Assembly: GCF_902364025.1 (NCBI RefSeq)
Contig: NZ_CABJCG010000013.1
Span: 1 to 64,000 of the forward strand
Direction of reading: 5' to 3'
DNA length: 64,000 bases
From: Enterocloster lavalensis
GTDB taxonomy: Bacteria; Bacillota; Clostridia; Lachnospirales; Lachnospiraceae
Each line of letters starts with the position of its first letter. Position 1 is the stretch's first letter. The notes under the pieces were generated by a model, which saw nothing but the letters and a program-made list of their open reading frames with translations, was not told where the DNA came from and searched no databases. Shown here one piece after another: positions 17,690 through 26,542 of the stretch. A program made the translations under genes and the position numbers.

Positions 17690-19258
17690 ATGATGAAACA
17701 GCAAAGCCGGGGCGGCGTTGAGCTGGCCCAGGCAGTCCGGGCCGCCTATTCCAGAGGCGAAAGCGATTACAACATGGAGCCCCTTGTGCGTGTGGATGAA
17801 ACAGGCTCCCCCATAGGCCGCATACAGGACGGAGATACGGTGATCTTCGGCTGCCGCCGGGGCGAGCGGGAAATTGAACTGACTGAAATGTTCACTGAGC
17901 CGGATTTCGACAAGGCCGGGCGGACCAGGCTGAACGATCTCCAGTTTGTGATTCTGACCCTTTATCACGATAAATTCAAGGATCTGCCCATCGCCTTTGC
18001 GCCGGAGCAGGTACATAAACCGCTTGCGCAGATTATCAGCGAAGCCGGCCGCACCCAGCTCCACGCCGCCGAATCGGAAAAATTCGCCCATGTGACATTC
18101 TTCTTTAACGGCGGAAACCGGACCCCTTATCCCGGAGAGGAGGACATTATGATCCCTTCTCCCAAAGGAGTGCCGTTTGAGGAGGTGCCGGAACTCAGCC
18201 TGGCTGAGGTGGTAGATGAGGTGAACCGGAAGCTGGGCGGGCCGGATTTCGTCGTGGTGAACTTTGCCAACGGCGACGTCATCGGGCACACCTCCTGCAA
18301 TTCCGCCAAGATTGCCGCTGCCAGCCACATGAGCAGACAGCTTGAACGGCTGGTAAGCGCGGCTAAAGCCCAGGATTACGTGGTAATGATCACAGCGGAC
18401 CACGGGAACCTGGAGTCCATGATCACGCCTACCGGTAAACCGGATGTGGCTCACACCACCAATCCGGTCCCCTTCCTGGTCATTGATCCCCGCCGGAACG
18501 ACCCCATATCCCCCCAAAACGGAAGTCTCTGCGACGTTGCGCCCACCGTGCTGCACGCCATGGGCATCCCTCTGCCCCCTGAAATGGATGCCTCCACCCT
18601 GATTCCCGGCGTCCGTTTTGACGACGGAAGGAAAGTGCTGCTGATCATTCTGGACGGCTGGGGATTGGGCGAAAAAGGCGAGGGAAATCCCATTTTCCTG
18701 GCGGACACCCCCTACTGGGATTTTCTGCTGGAAACATATCCCTGCGCCAGGCTTCATGCCTCCGGCAGCTTCGTGGGCCTGGGACAGGACAAAGCCGGAA
18801 ACTCCGAGGCGGGACACTTAAACCTGGGCGCGGGCCGCATTGTGCCTCAGGACGACATCCGTCTGGACAAAGCGATGGCGGACGGCAGCTTTGAGCAGAA
18901 CCCGGTTTTCTTAGAAGCGATCCGTCATACCAGGGACCACGGCAAGGCTCTGCACATCCTGTCCTACCTGACGGATAAATCTTCCCACGGTTCCATCGAC
19001 TACGCCAAGGCGCTGTGCCGCATGGCAAAGGGGCTTCCCGAAGTCAACCTGCACATCATTTTCGACGGGCGCAGCACGGAACCAGGAAGCGCGCCTCAGC
19101 TCCTGATGGAGCTGGAAAAGGAACTCGACCACATCGGCGCCGGCCGGATCGTGGACGGCGTGGGCCGCGGCATTGTGCTGGACCGGGATCAGAATTACAC
19201 CAAGGTCAAACGCGGTTACGACGCCATGGTTTTGGGGTGTGGAACAGCATACAGATAA
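17690..19258 (+). CDS. circularly permuted cofactor-independent phosphoglycerate mutase-like enzyme
   Basis: A 522-residue member of the iPGM/alkaline phosphatase superfamily with its two halves swapped. Residues 1-305 match the second half of a normal iPGM: the rest of the transferase domain, then AESEKFAHVTFFFNGG (Lys131), NFANGDVIGHT (Asp196, His200), ITADHGN (Asp237, His238), AHTTNPVPF (His255) and the normal C-terminal DVAPTVL. A linker of about 10 residues follows. Residues 315-522 match the normal N-terminus: LLIILDGWG (Asp322), AGNSEAGHLNLGAGRI (Ser372), LTDKSSHGS (His433), FDGRS (Arg461) and DRDQNY. All seven expected metal ligands are present. The usual DGRD pocket motif reads DGRS (Ser462). 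The frame is unbroken, and AAGGAGG lies eight bases before the ATG. It is divergent from rpiR-tctCBA. Mutase or phosphatase activity on another substrate are both possible. Confidence 0.9.
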   Translation: MMKQQSRGGVELAQAVRAAYSRGESDYNMEPLVRVDETGSPIGRIQDGDTVIFGCRRGEREIELTEMFTEPDFDKAGRTRLNDLQFVILTLYHDKFKDLPIAFAPEQVHKPLAQIISEAGRTQLHAAESEKFAHVTFFFNGGNRTPYPGEEDIMIPSPKGVPFEEVPELSLAEVVDEVNRKLGGPDFVVVNFANGDVIGHTSCNSAKIAAASHMSRQLERLVSAAKAQDYVVMITADHGNLESMITPTGKPDVAHTTNPVPFLVIDPRRNDPISPQNGSLCDVAPTVLHAMGIPLPPEMDASTLIPGVRFDDGRKVLLIILDGWGLGEKGEGNPIFLADTPYWDFLLETYPCARLHASGSFVGLGQDKAGNSEAGHLNLGAGRIVPQDDIRLDKAMADGSFEQNPVFLEAIRHTRDHGKALHILSYLTDKSSHGSIDYAKALCRMAKGLPEVNLHIIFDGRSTEPGSAPQLLMELEKELDHIGAGRIVDGVGRGIVLDRDQNYTKVKRGYDAMVLGCGTAYR

Positions 19259-19260
19259 CA

Positions 19261-19302
19261 GAAGCGCCCGGGATCAGTGGCAAAACTGACCCCGGGCGCT
19301 TC
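19261..19302 (+). terminator. terminator hairpin between the permuted iPGM gene and prfA
   Basis: GAAGCGCCCGGG...CAG pairs with CTG...CCCGGGCGCTTC around a short loop, directly after the iPGM stop. The plus-strand tail is only moderately T-rich. The hairpin also lies just past the prfA stop, so it may serve both genes. Confidence 0.65.
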
Positions 19303-19327
19303 CTCATTTCAATATGGTTTTAACGTT

Positions 19328-20404
19328 TTATACCTGCTCGTTTAACTTACTCAGCTTCGCCGCCTGGTCCGCGGCAATCAGGTTGTCCAGCAGCTCCTGG
19401 ATATCCCCGTTCATGATGGAATCGATCTTGTACAGCGTCAGCTTGATCCGGTGGTCCGTCACGCGGCCCTGAGGGAAGTTGTAGGTACGGATCTTCTCCG
19501 AGCGGTCGCCGGTGCCGATCTGGCTCCTGCGCTCCTCGGCCTCAGAGCTCTGGCGTTTTTCCAGCTCGATGTCATAGAGCTTGGAGCGCAGCAGGCGGAA
19601 GGCCTTCTCCTTGTTCTGGAGCTGGGATTTCTCCGTCTGGCTGTAGATCACAATACCGGTGGGCATATGGGTCAGGCGCACCGCGGAGTCCGTGGTGTTA
19701 ACGCACTGTCCGCCGTTTCCGGAGGCGCGCATTACGTCGATGCGGCAGTCGTTCATGTCGATCTGAACGTCCACTTCCTCCGCCTCGGGCATCACCGCCA
19801 CCGTAGCCGTGGAGGTGTGGATACGGCCGCCGGACTCGGTCTCCGGCACACGCTGTACCCGGTGCACGCCGCTCTCGTATTTCAGCTTGGAGTAAGCGCC
19901 CTTGCCGGTCACCATGGCCACCACTTCCTTAAAGCCGCCGATGCCGTTCTCATTCAGGCTGATGATCTCCACCTTCCAGCGATGGCTGTCCGCGTAGTTG
20001 GTGTACATGCGGTACAGCTCGGCCGCAAACAGGGCCGCCTCGTCGCCGCCAGCGCCCGCACGAATCTCCAGGATAATGTTCTTGTCGTCGTTGGGGTCCT
20101 TGGGCAGCAGCAGGATTTTAAGCTCGTGTTCCAGGTCCTCGATGCGCTTTTTCGCGTCGGCCAGCTCTTCCTTGGCCATCTCGCGCATCTCCTCGTCGCT
20201 CTCCTCCTCCAGCATCGCCAGGGAGTCCTCCACATCCTGCTTGGCCTGCTTGTACTGCTTGTATGCCTCCACAATGGGAGCCAGGTCGGCCTGCTCCTTC
20301 ATCAGCTTGGTAAACCGCTTGGTGTCCTGGGTCACGTCCGGATCCCCAAGCATCCGCATCAGCTCTTCATAATGAATCAAAATATCATCCAATTTATCAA
20401 ACAT
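19328..20404 (-). CDS. prfA: peptide chain release factor 1
   Basis: A 358-residue class I release factor that reads UAA/UAG and triggers peptide release. The GGQ loop is present in [20 protein letters not shown], where the Gln is the residue methylated by PrmC, whose gene lies 28 bases upstream on the same strand. Its length equals the family norm. The ATG follows GGGAGAGAGTT. It is the last gene of the DUF1385-prmC-prfA group. Confidence 0.97.
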   Translation of the reverse strand: MFDKLDDILIHYEELMRMLGDPDVTQDTKRFTKLMKEQADLAPIVEAYKQYKQAKQDVEDSLAMLEEESDEEMREMAKEELADAKKRIEDLEHELKILLLPKDPNDDKNIILEIRAGAGGDEAALFAAELYRMYTNYADSHRWKVEIISLNENGIGGFKEVVAMVTGKGAYSKLKYESGVHRVQRVPETESGGRIHTSTATVAVMPEAEEVDVQIDMNDCRIDVMRASGNGGQCVNTTDSAVRLTHMPTGIVIYSQTEKSQLQNKEKAFRLLRSKLYDIELEKRQSSEAEERRSQIGTGDRSEKIRTYNFPQGRVTDHRIKLTLYKIDSIMNGDIQELLDNLIAADQAAKLSKLNEQV

Positions 20405-20432
20405 AACTCTCTCCCGATTCCCTCAATCAAAT

Positions 20433-21494
20433 TCAAATTCCTTGTTCCATGGGGCGCGCCTGGATGGTGCGGACCGTTTCCCGGCTCCGCCCAGGGGCCT
20501 GGTGCCCGTTGTCCGCCGCCGCGCCCAAAACAGCCCCGACCACCCGGTCCATCCCGGCCATGTCCTTTACCGTGCGAATCTGCGTAAATCCCTCCCGCTC
20601 CAGAAGGGCGCTCACCGCCTGGGCCTGATCCCAGCCGATCTCAAAATAGACGGCGCCGCCCGGTCTCAAAAACCGCTTTCCCTCAGACGCCAGAATCCGG
20701 TAAAATTTCAGCCCGTCCGGGCTGCCGTCCAAAGCCAGCCGCGGCTCGTGATCCCGCACCTCCGGCTCCAGCCCTTCGATCACCTGGCTGGGAATGTAGG
20801 GCGGGTTGGATACCAGGATGTCAAACTGTGGGGTAAGGGAGGGACGTGTCAGATCCCGCGAAGCGGCAGCTTTCCCTGCCGCCTGTTCCGGCAAAATCTC
20901 CGCTTTCCCAGGCTCTTGCCCCGGCTGCGCCTCCGTTTCCTTCGTCTCCAGCCCCGCAAACATATCGCTTTGCACCAGCCGGAAATCCCCGTCGTACTCC
21001 CCCAACAGCGCGGCCGCGTTCTTCTCCGCCACCTTAAGGGCCTCCGCGGACACGTCCAGCGCCGTCACGCTCCTGTATCCCCCCAGCCTCGCCAGGCTGA
21101 CGGCGATACAGCCGGACCCGGTGCACACGTCCAGCACGTCCAGGTCCCGCTGCTTCCGCTCCACCAGCACCAGCTCCACCAGCGTTTCCGTATCCTGTCT
21201 GGGGATCAGCACATGTTCATTTACAAAAAATTCCAGTCCCATGAACTCCTGAACGCCCAAAAGCTGCTGCAATGGGATACGCCCGGCCCGGCGCGCGATC
21301 AGCGCTTCATACGCCTGCGCTTTCTCCGCTCCGCCCGGCAGCCCGTCCACGGTCCGTCCACGGTCCGCCAGAAAGGAGGCCAGGCCCAGCCCGAATGTAT
21401 CCAAAAGCAGATACCTGGCGTCCAGCCCGGCGTCCGGCACACCGGCGCTTCTAAGTTGTTCCGTTCCCTGATCCAGAAGCTGCTGCAACGTCAT
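20433..21494 (-). CDS. prmC: release factor glutamine-N5 methyltransferase
   Basis: A 353-residue SAM-dependent methyltransferase that modifies the GGQ glutamine of release factors. It shows the PrmC N-terminal helical domain, the SAM-binding motif VLDVCTGSGCIAVSLA, and the catalytic NPPY in LVSNPPYIPS. An extra stretch of about 40 residues rich in Glu, Ala, Gln and Pro sits just before NPPY (around residues 195-235) and makes it longer than the usual ~280-290. I chose the ATG at 21494 (MTLQQLLDQG), as in relatives; an in-frame ATG ten codons upstream lacks a ribosome-binding site. Either start overlaps the end of the DUF1385 gene, so translation is probably coupled. Confidence 0.93.
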   Translation of the reverse strand: MTLQQLLDQGTEQLRSAGVPDAGLDARYLLLDTFGLGLASFLADRGRTVDGLPGGAEKAQAYEALIARRAGRIPLQQLLGVQEFMGLEFFVNEHVLIPRQDTETLVELVLVERKQRDLDVLDVCTGSGCIAVSLARLGGYRSVTALDVSAEALKVAEKNAAALLGEYDGDFRLVQSDMFAGLETKETEAQPGQEPGKAEILPEQAAGKAAASRDLTRPSLTPQFDILVSNPPYIPSQVIEGLEPEVRDHEPRLALDGSPDGLKFYRILASEGKRFLRPGGAVYFEIGWDQAQAVSALLEREGFTQIRTVKDMAGMDRVVGAVLGAAADNGHQAPGRSRETVRTIQARPMEQGI

Positions 21495-22437
21495 TTCTGC
21501 TCTCCCATCCCGGAAATTCCTCATTCAGATAATTTCTCCAGTCAAACACGGTCTCCACCGCCGCGATGGCCACCTCGATCATGCTGTCGTCCGGCTCCTT
21601 GGTGGTCAGCCCCTGCATCCACATACCGGGACGGCTCAAAATATTCACCAGCTTGGAGTCGTGGCGTCCCGCGAAGCGCAGCAGCTCATAGGACACCCCG
21701 GCGATGGCCGGGATCAGCACGATCCGGCTGACGATGCGCATCCACAGCGTTTCCGGCCGCACCACCATAAAAAACAGGATGCTGATAATCATCACGATCA
21801 GAATAAAGCTGGTTCCGCAGCGCTTGTGCTCCTTGGAGCTGGCGCGCACGTTGGCCACCGTCAGTTCCAGGCCGTGCTCCAGACAGTTGATACACTTGTG
21901 TTCCGAGCCATGGTACATAAAGGTGCGCTTGATGTCCTCCATGCGGCTCACCAATTTGATATATGCGATAAAGATGACGATACGGATCACGCCCTCCAGC
22001 ACCGCCATCACCGTGTCCGACGTGATAAACCTGCGGCACAGCCCGGCGATAAACAGGGGCAGCACCATAAAAATCCCGATGGCCATGATAAAGGAAAATA
22101 TCATCACCACCGTCATGAGCACGCTCTCCAGCTTTTCCCCAAGCACCTTGTCCAGCCATGCCTCGAATTTGGACGGGGTTTCCTCCTCGTCGTCCTCGAA
22201 AAAGCTGCAGGACCAGGTCAGGGCGCGCATGCCCAGAATCATGGAGTCCGCGAAACTGAAAATACCGCGGATAAAGGGCAGTCCCAGGATCTTTGCCTTC
22301 CTGGTCATACTCACGTAATGATCTTTTTTCACCTCAATTTCCCCGTCCGGTTTGCGGACCGCGATCGCGTAATCCGGGCCGTTCTGCATCATAATGCCCT
22401 CGATTACCGCCTGTCCGCCGATTCCTGAGTATTTCAT
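21451..22437 (-). CDS. DUF1385 (YqhQ-like) membrane protein
   Basis: A 328-residue multi-spanning membrane protein of the DUF1385 family. It begins YSGIGGQAVIEGIMMQNG, the family signature, and contains MYHGSEHKCINCLEHG. Several hydrophobic helices lie in the middle. The family is commonly found beside rpmE, prmC and prfA in Firmicutes, as here. Its biochemical role is not settled. It shares 44 bases with the start of prmC. Confidence 0.92.
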   Translation of the reverse strand: MKYSGIGGQAVIEGIMMQNGPDYAIAVRKPDGEIEVKKDHYVSMTRKAKILGLPFIRGIFSFADSMILGMRALTWSCSFFEDDEEETPSKFEAWLDKVLGEKLESVLMTVVMIFSFIMAIGIFMVLPLFIAGLCRRFITSDTVMAVLEGVIRIVIFIAYIKLVSRMEDIKRTFMYHGSEHKCINCLEHGLELTVANVRASSKEHKRCGTSFILIVMIISILFFMVVRPETLWMRIVSRIVLIPAIAGVSYELLRFAGRHDSKLVNILSRPGMWMQGLTTKEPDDSMIEVAIAAVETVFDWRNYLNEEFPGWESRNDVAAASGSGNGTT

Positions 22438-22477
22438 CGATTATTAACCTTTCCATCTTTTTCCGAAAAATACGAAA

Positions 22478-22507
22478 AGGGCTGAGCCACTCTTCAAGCT
22501 CAACCCC
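22478..22507 (-). terminator. rho-independent terminator after rpmE
   Basis: Minus-strand GGGGTTGAGC pairs with GCTCAGCCCT (ten pairs, two of them G-U), followed by TTTTC. It lies 14 bases past the rpmE stop and before the DUF1385 gene, so that gene depends on read-through or an unseen promoter. Confidence 0.75.
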
Positions 22508-22520
22508 TTATCTCTCTCAC

Positions 22521-22721
22521 TTATTGAATGCCATACTTACGATTGAACTTATCAATACGTCCACGGGCAGCGGCAGCCTTCTGCTGGCCGGTGTAGAAAG
22601 AGTGGCACTTGGAACAAACTTCAACGTGAATGTCCTTCTTGGTGGAGCCTGTTACAAACTCATTTCCACAGTTGCAAACAACCTTTGCCTGGTAATAATT
22701 CGGATGGATTCCTTCCTTCAT
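22521..22721 (-). CDS. rpmE: 50S ribosomal protein L31
   Basis: A 66-residue L31 starting [20 protein letters not shown]. Two cysteine pairs (VCNCGN and VCSKCHS) mark the zinc-binding form. The open frame runs 37 codons further upstream, but the real ATG is clear from the family N-terminus and from AGAGGTGAACAAA before it. It has its own promoter and a leader of about 185 bases. Confidence 0.97.
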   Translation of the reverse strand: MKEGIHPNYYQAKVVCNCGNEFVTGSTKKDIHVEVCSKCHSFYTGQQKAAAARGRIDKFNRKYGIQ

Positions 22722-22746
22722 TTTGTTCACCTCTCTGATTTTATTT

Positions 22747-22761
22747 GCGGTTTCCGACCGC
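22747..22761 (-). promoter_or_regulatory. hairpin in the rpmE leader next to the ribosome-binding site
   Basis: Minus-strand GCGGT-CGGAA-ACCGC is a five-pair stem 25 bases before the rpmE start codon. L31 genes in Firmicutes are known to carry structured autoregulatory leaders; this could be part of one, but I could not match a full consensus by eye. Confidence 0.35.
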
Positions 22762-22912
22762 GGCCTGTATGCCAATCTGCCTCTGTACATAACCACCGCC
22801 CCTGTGGACGTGGAACGCACAAATATCAGCACTGTTCAAGTTAAGCGCTTCCGTTCCCGTAAGGTTGACTCACGCGAAAGCCAAAACTGCCGTCAATCCA
22901 GACAGCTTAAAC

Positions 22913-22941
22913 AGTATAGCACAAGAAGGACAGGATTGCAA
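22913..22941 (-). promoter_or_regulatory. rpmE promoter
   Basis: Minus-strand TTGCAA (22941-22936), a 17-base spacer and TATACT (22918-22913). It lies just after the end of the mgtC-like gene. Confidence 0.7.
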
Positions 22942-22962
22942 CTGTTTTTTCACAGTTTTCTC

Positions 22963-23652
22963 CTACTTACTCACCGTCAACACATCGTCCCGCTCCGCCA
23001 GCTTCGCCATAAACGCCGACTGGTTCAGCCCCGGCGGAAAGACCACGTCGAATTCCAGCTTAATCTCGTCTTTTTTAGTCTTTTTAATCTGTAGGCCTGC
23101 GATCTCAATGTGCTCGCCGGTCAAAAACTGCTCGATGGTCGCCACCGCGCCCGCCTTGTTCATGACCGTCATGTTGATCAGGCCGTTGGACGCCGTTTTG
23201 GCAAAATACGCTATTTTATGCATCACAAACTGCATGACGATGATCAACAGCGCTGAGCTGATTCCGATGACATACATCCCGGAACCCATGGCCAGACCCA
23301 CGCCAGCGGTGGCCCACATTCCGGCCGCCGTGGTCAGGCCGTTCACCAGGTTGTTGCGCACAAAAATCACGCCTGCGCCCAGAAATCCCACTCCGCTGAC
23401 CACCTGTGCGGCGATACGGGAGGCGTCCGCCTCATATCCGTCAAAAAAACCGTACTTGGAAACCACCATCATCAGAGCAGCACCCAGCGCCACAATGGCG
23501 TGGGTGCGTATCCCTGCAGACTTATTCCGGTTTTTACGTTCATTTCCAATCAAAAGGCCCAGAAAGGCCGCGATCAATATCCGGAGCAGATATTCCATCT
23601 GCGTCCAGATATAGGGGACCTCAAACTGATCCCAAACCGATAATACATCCAT
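22963..23652 (-). CDS. MgtC/SapB-family membrane protein
   Basis: A 229-residue protein with the MgtC/SapB N-terminal domain: IAAFLGLLIGNERKNRNKSAGIRTHAIVALGAALMMVVSKYG, then GVGFLGAGVIFVRNNLVNGLTTAAGMWATAGVGLAMGSGMY. The C-terminal ~80 residues are a small soluble domain like an ACT fold. The family is linked to magnesium limitation and to control of the ATP synthase in pathogens; in commensal Clostridia its job is unclear. It begins 33 bases after the dppF-like stop, so it may be the tail of that operon. Confidence 0.88.
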   Translation of the reverse strand: MDVLSVWDQFEVPYIWTQMEYLLRILIAAFLGLLIGNERKNRNKSAGIRTHAIVALGAALMMVVSKYGFFDGYEADASRIAAQVVSGVGFLGAGVIFVRNNLVNGLTTAAGMWATAGVGLAMGSGMYVIGISSALLIIVMQFVMHKIAYFAKTASNGLINMTVMNKAGAVATIEQFLTGEHIEIAGLQIKKTKKDEIKLEFDVVFPPGLNQSAFMAKLAERDDVLTVSK

Positions 23653-23685
23653 CTGTTTTACATCTCCATTTCTGTCCCAACGGCC

Positions 23686-24639
23686 CTATACGCAGCTGCA
23701 GGCGACAAAATGGTTCGGTTCGATCTCCCGAAGCTGCGGATTGCCCTTCTTGCAGCACTCCTGGACATAGTCGCAGCGCTTTCCAAACCGGCACTCATCC
23801 GGCAGATTGACCGGGGACGTGATCTCACCCTTGATCAGCTGGCGTTTAGGCTTATCCTTGCCCACCACGGGCAGCGGAATCGCCGAGAGCAGCGCCTTGG
23901 TGTAGGGGTGGATCGGATTCTTGAACAGAAGATCCGAAGGAGCCTTCTCCACCATCTGTCCAAGATACATCACCGCGATATCATCCGAAAAATATTTAAC
24001 AACCGAGAGGTCGTGGGTGATGAAAATATAGGTCAGCCCCATGTCCTGCTGCAGCTGCCGCAGCAGATTCAAAATCTGCGCCTGGATGGAAACGTCCAGG
24101 GCGGAAACAGGCTCGTCGCACACGATCAGCTTCGGCTCCACCGCCAGGGCGCGGGCGATGCCGATTCTCTGGCGGCGTCCTCCGTCCAGCTCATGGGGGT
24201 ACACGTTGATGTACCGCTCCGCAAGGCCCACGGTCTCCATCAGCTGCAGGGTCCGTTTTTCAATCTCGCTCTTGGTCTTTAACAGCTTGTGCTCAATGAT
24301 CGGCTCGCTGATCAGCTGGGAAACAGTCTGTCTGGGGTCCAGGGATGAGAACGGATCCTGGAACACCATCTGCATCTCCCGGCGCAGGCTGCGCATCTGC
24401 TTGCGGCTGTAGCCCGTGATATCCTGTCCGTCAAAAATGATCTTTCCGGACGTGGGTTCCAAAAGCTTTAAGATGGTGCGCCCGGTGGTGGATTTTCCGC
24501 AGCCGGATTCGCCCACAATGCCCAGGGTCCTGCCCTCCTCCACCTTAAAGTTCACCCCGTCCACTGCGTGCAGCAGACCGCCGGGCGTATTGAAATATTT
24601 TGTCAGATTCTCAACCTCAAGAATTACTTTATTTGCCAT
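23686..24639 (-). CDS. dipeptide/oligopeptide ABC transporter ATP-binding protein (DppF/OppF-type)
   Basis: A 317-residue ATPase. Walker A is GESGCGKST; Walker [13 protein letters not shown] follows the signature region, which reads [15 protein letters not shown], with the usual LSGGQ varied to LDGGR. The C-terminal oligopeptide-transporter extension carries cysteines ([19 protein letters not shown]) typical of OppD/F-type subunits that bind an Fe-S cluster. The start overlaps the end of the dppD-like gene by 11 bases. It is last of the five transporter genes. Confidence 0.92.
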   Translation of the reverse strand: MANKVILEVENLTKYFNTPGGLLHAVDGVNFKVEEGRTLGIVGESGCGKSTTGRTILKLLEPTSGKIIFDGQDITGYSRKQMRSLRREMQMVFQDPFSSLDPRQTVSQLISEPIIEHKLLKTKSEIEKRTLQLMETVGLAERYINVYPHELDGGRRQRIGIARALAVEPKLIVCDEPVSALDVSIQAQILNLLRQLQQDMGLTYIFITHDLSVVKYFSDDIAVMYLGQMVEKAPSDLLFKNPIHPYTKALLSAIPLPVVGKDKPKRQLIKGEITSPVNLPDECRFGKRCDYVQECCKKGNPQLREIEPNHFVACSCV

Positions 24640-25639
24640 CCCTGTTCCTCCTCAAGCTAAAATCCGGATTCTCGTAAGCATGACAGGCGACAAAATGCGT
24701 ATCGCTGCCTCTGACTGCTTTCAGCTCCGGAACCGACTGGGAACAGCGCTCCGTCGCATATGGACATCTGGGAGCAAAGGAGCAGCCCGGCGGCAGATCC
24801 GACGGATCGGGCATCAGCCCCTGGATCGGCTCCAGCATCTCGCCCCTCTCCTTTAAGTTGGGCAGGGAGTCAAACAGCCCCTCCGTATAAGGGTGGTGCA
24901 TGTAGTTAAACACGTCGTCCGCGGTTCCCTTTTCCACAATCCGCCCCGCGTAGACCACGGCCACATCGTCACAGACCTCCGCCACAACGCCCAGGTCATG
25001 GGTAATCAGAAGCATGGACATCTCCCGCTCCTGGATCAGCTGCTTCATGAGTTCCAGCACCTGCGCCTGAATGGTAACGTCCAGGGCGGTGGTAGGCTCA
25101 TCCGCAATGAGAAGCTTGGGGTTGCAGGCCAACGCAATGGCGATCACCACGCGCTGCTTCATGCCGCCGGAAAACTGGTGGGGGTATTCCGCCGCGCGGG
25201 ATTCCGCGATTCCAACCAGCTTCAGCATATCCTTGGCTTTCTCAAGGGCATCCTTTTTATTCAGATTCTGATGGAGCTCAATACTCTCGGCAATCTGATC
25301 TCCCACCGTCATAACCGGGTTCAGCGCCGTCATGGGGTCCTGGAAAATCATGGCCACATCATTGCCCCGCATATGTTCCAGTTTCTCCGCGGACATCTGC
25401 AAAACGTCCTCGCCCTCCAGATAAATCTCACCGCTCTTAATCACCCCCGGAGGGTTGGGAACCAGATTCAGGATGGACATGGCCGTGGTGGTCTTGCCCG
25501 CGCCGGTCTCCCCTACCAGACCCAGAGTGTGCTTTTTCCGAATCTCAATGTCAATGCCGTTGACCGCATGGACATCCGCATCCTCCGTCTCATAGTGAAC
25601 AACCAGATCCTTTATTTTCAATACCAAATCTTCTGCCAT
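24629..25639 (-). CDS. dipeptide/oligopeptide ABC transporter ATP-binding protein (DppD/OppD-type)
   Basis: A 336-residue ATPase paired with the DppF-type subunit. Walker [10 protein letters not shown], signature [15 protein letters not shown], Walker [13 protein letters not shown] and the C-terminal [17 protein letters not shown] cysteine extension are all present. I chose the ATG at 25639, which follows AGGAGAGG; a GTG three codons earlier is less likely. It lies 14 bases downstream of the permease gene. Confidence 0.93.
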   Translation of the reverse strand: MAEDLVLKIKDLVVHYETEDADVHAVNGIDIEIRKKHTLGLVGETGAGKTTTAMSILNLVPNPPGVIKSGEIYLEGEDVLQMSAEKLEHMRGNDVAMIFQDPMTALNPVMTVGDQIAESIELHQNLNKKDALEKAKDMLKLVGIAESRAAEYPHQFSGGMKQRVVIAIALACNPKLLIADEPTTALDVTIQAQVLELMKQLIQEREMSMLLITHDLGVVAEVCDDVAVVYAGRIVEKGTADDVFNYMHHPYTEGLFDSLPNLKERGEMLEPIQGLMPDPSDLPPGCSFAPRCPYATERCSQSVPELKAVRGSDTHFVACHAYENPDFSLRRNRDGK

Positions 25640-25653
25640 AGGTCTCACCTCTC

Positions 25654-26538
25654 CTATTTCTTCATCTTCGGATCCAGCGCGTCGCGCAGGCCGTCACCGA
25701 GCAAGTTAAGCGCCAGCACCGTCAGCATAATCGCAAATCCGGGGATAATACACATGTAGCTGGCATCTCTGATATGGCTACGCCCTGCGGACAGCAGCGC
25801 TCCCCATTCCGGAGCCGGAGCCGGAACGCCGATTCCCAGGAAGCTCAGAGAGGATGCGGAGATGATTGTCGTACCGATCTGCAGCGTGATCTGTACAATG
25901 ATCGGAGACAGACAGTTGGGAAGAATATGCTTTAATATAATCTTCCAGGTGGGAAGTCCCATCGCATAGGAGGACTCCACATATTCCTGGTCGCGGATGG
26001 TCATAACCGCGGCCCGGACAATTCGCGCAAAGCTGCTTGCGCAGGAAAATGCCAGAGCGATCATCAGGTTCACCGTGCTGGTACCCAACAGGGACACGAT
26101 CACCACAGCCGTCATAATATTCGGAATGGAATAGAAAATATCAACGCCGCGCATGATGATGGAATCTGTAAGGCCGCCGTAAAATCCGGCCAGAGAGCCC
26201 AGCAGGGTTCCCACAATCAGTCCCAGGAACACGGAACCCACGCCGATGATCAGGGAGTAGCGCGCTCCGTAAATAACGCGGGCGAACAGATCGCGCCCGA
26301 ATTCATCTGTGCCGAACCAGTGCGCGAGGCCGGGCGCCAGCAGACGCTCGGACATGTTCTGGCCAATTACATCTTTTTCATAATCAAACACAATCGGACT
26401 TATAAGTGCCGCCACTACCAGGACGATCAGGAAAATCATACCGATGACCGATCCACGGTTCCGAATCAAATGTCTCCAGGCTTCCTGAAACATAGTACGG
26501 CTCTTTATTTTTTTCTTTTTTGCCACCGCTTCCGCCAT
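25654..26538 (-). CDS. dipeptide/oligopeptide ABC transporter permease (DppC/OppC-type)
   Basis: A 294-residue inner-membrane permease. It has the DppC-type N-terminal region with [21 protein letters not shown] and [24 protein letters not shown], and the cytoplasmic coupling loop [21 protein letters not shown]. The open frame extends 18 codons upstream, but AAGGGGTGATACG before the ATG at 26538 marks the true start. It lies four bases after the stop of the companion permease. Confidence 0.93.
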   Translation of the reverse strand: MAEAVAKKKKIKSRTMFQEAWRHLIRNRGSVIGMIFLIVLVVAALISPIVFDYEKDVIGQNMSERLLAPGLAHWFGTDEFGRDLFARVIYGARYSLIIGVGSVFLGLIVGTLLGSLAGFYGGLTDSIIMRGVDIFYSIPNIMTAVVIVSLLGTSTVNLMIALAFSCASSFARIVRAAVMTIRDQEYVESSYAMGLPTWKIILKHILPNCLSPIIVQITLQIGTTIISASSLSFLGIGVPAPAPEWGALLSAGRSHIRDASYMCIIPGFAIMLTVLALNLLGDGLRDALDPKMKK

Positions 26539-26542
26539 CGTA

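Noticed and set aside
17690..19258. The permuted iPGM as a frameshifted or truncated normal gene
   Set aside because: The frame is continuous from a good ribosome-binding site to a stop followed by a terminator, both halves are complete and each occurs once, so it is not a partial duplication.
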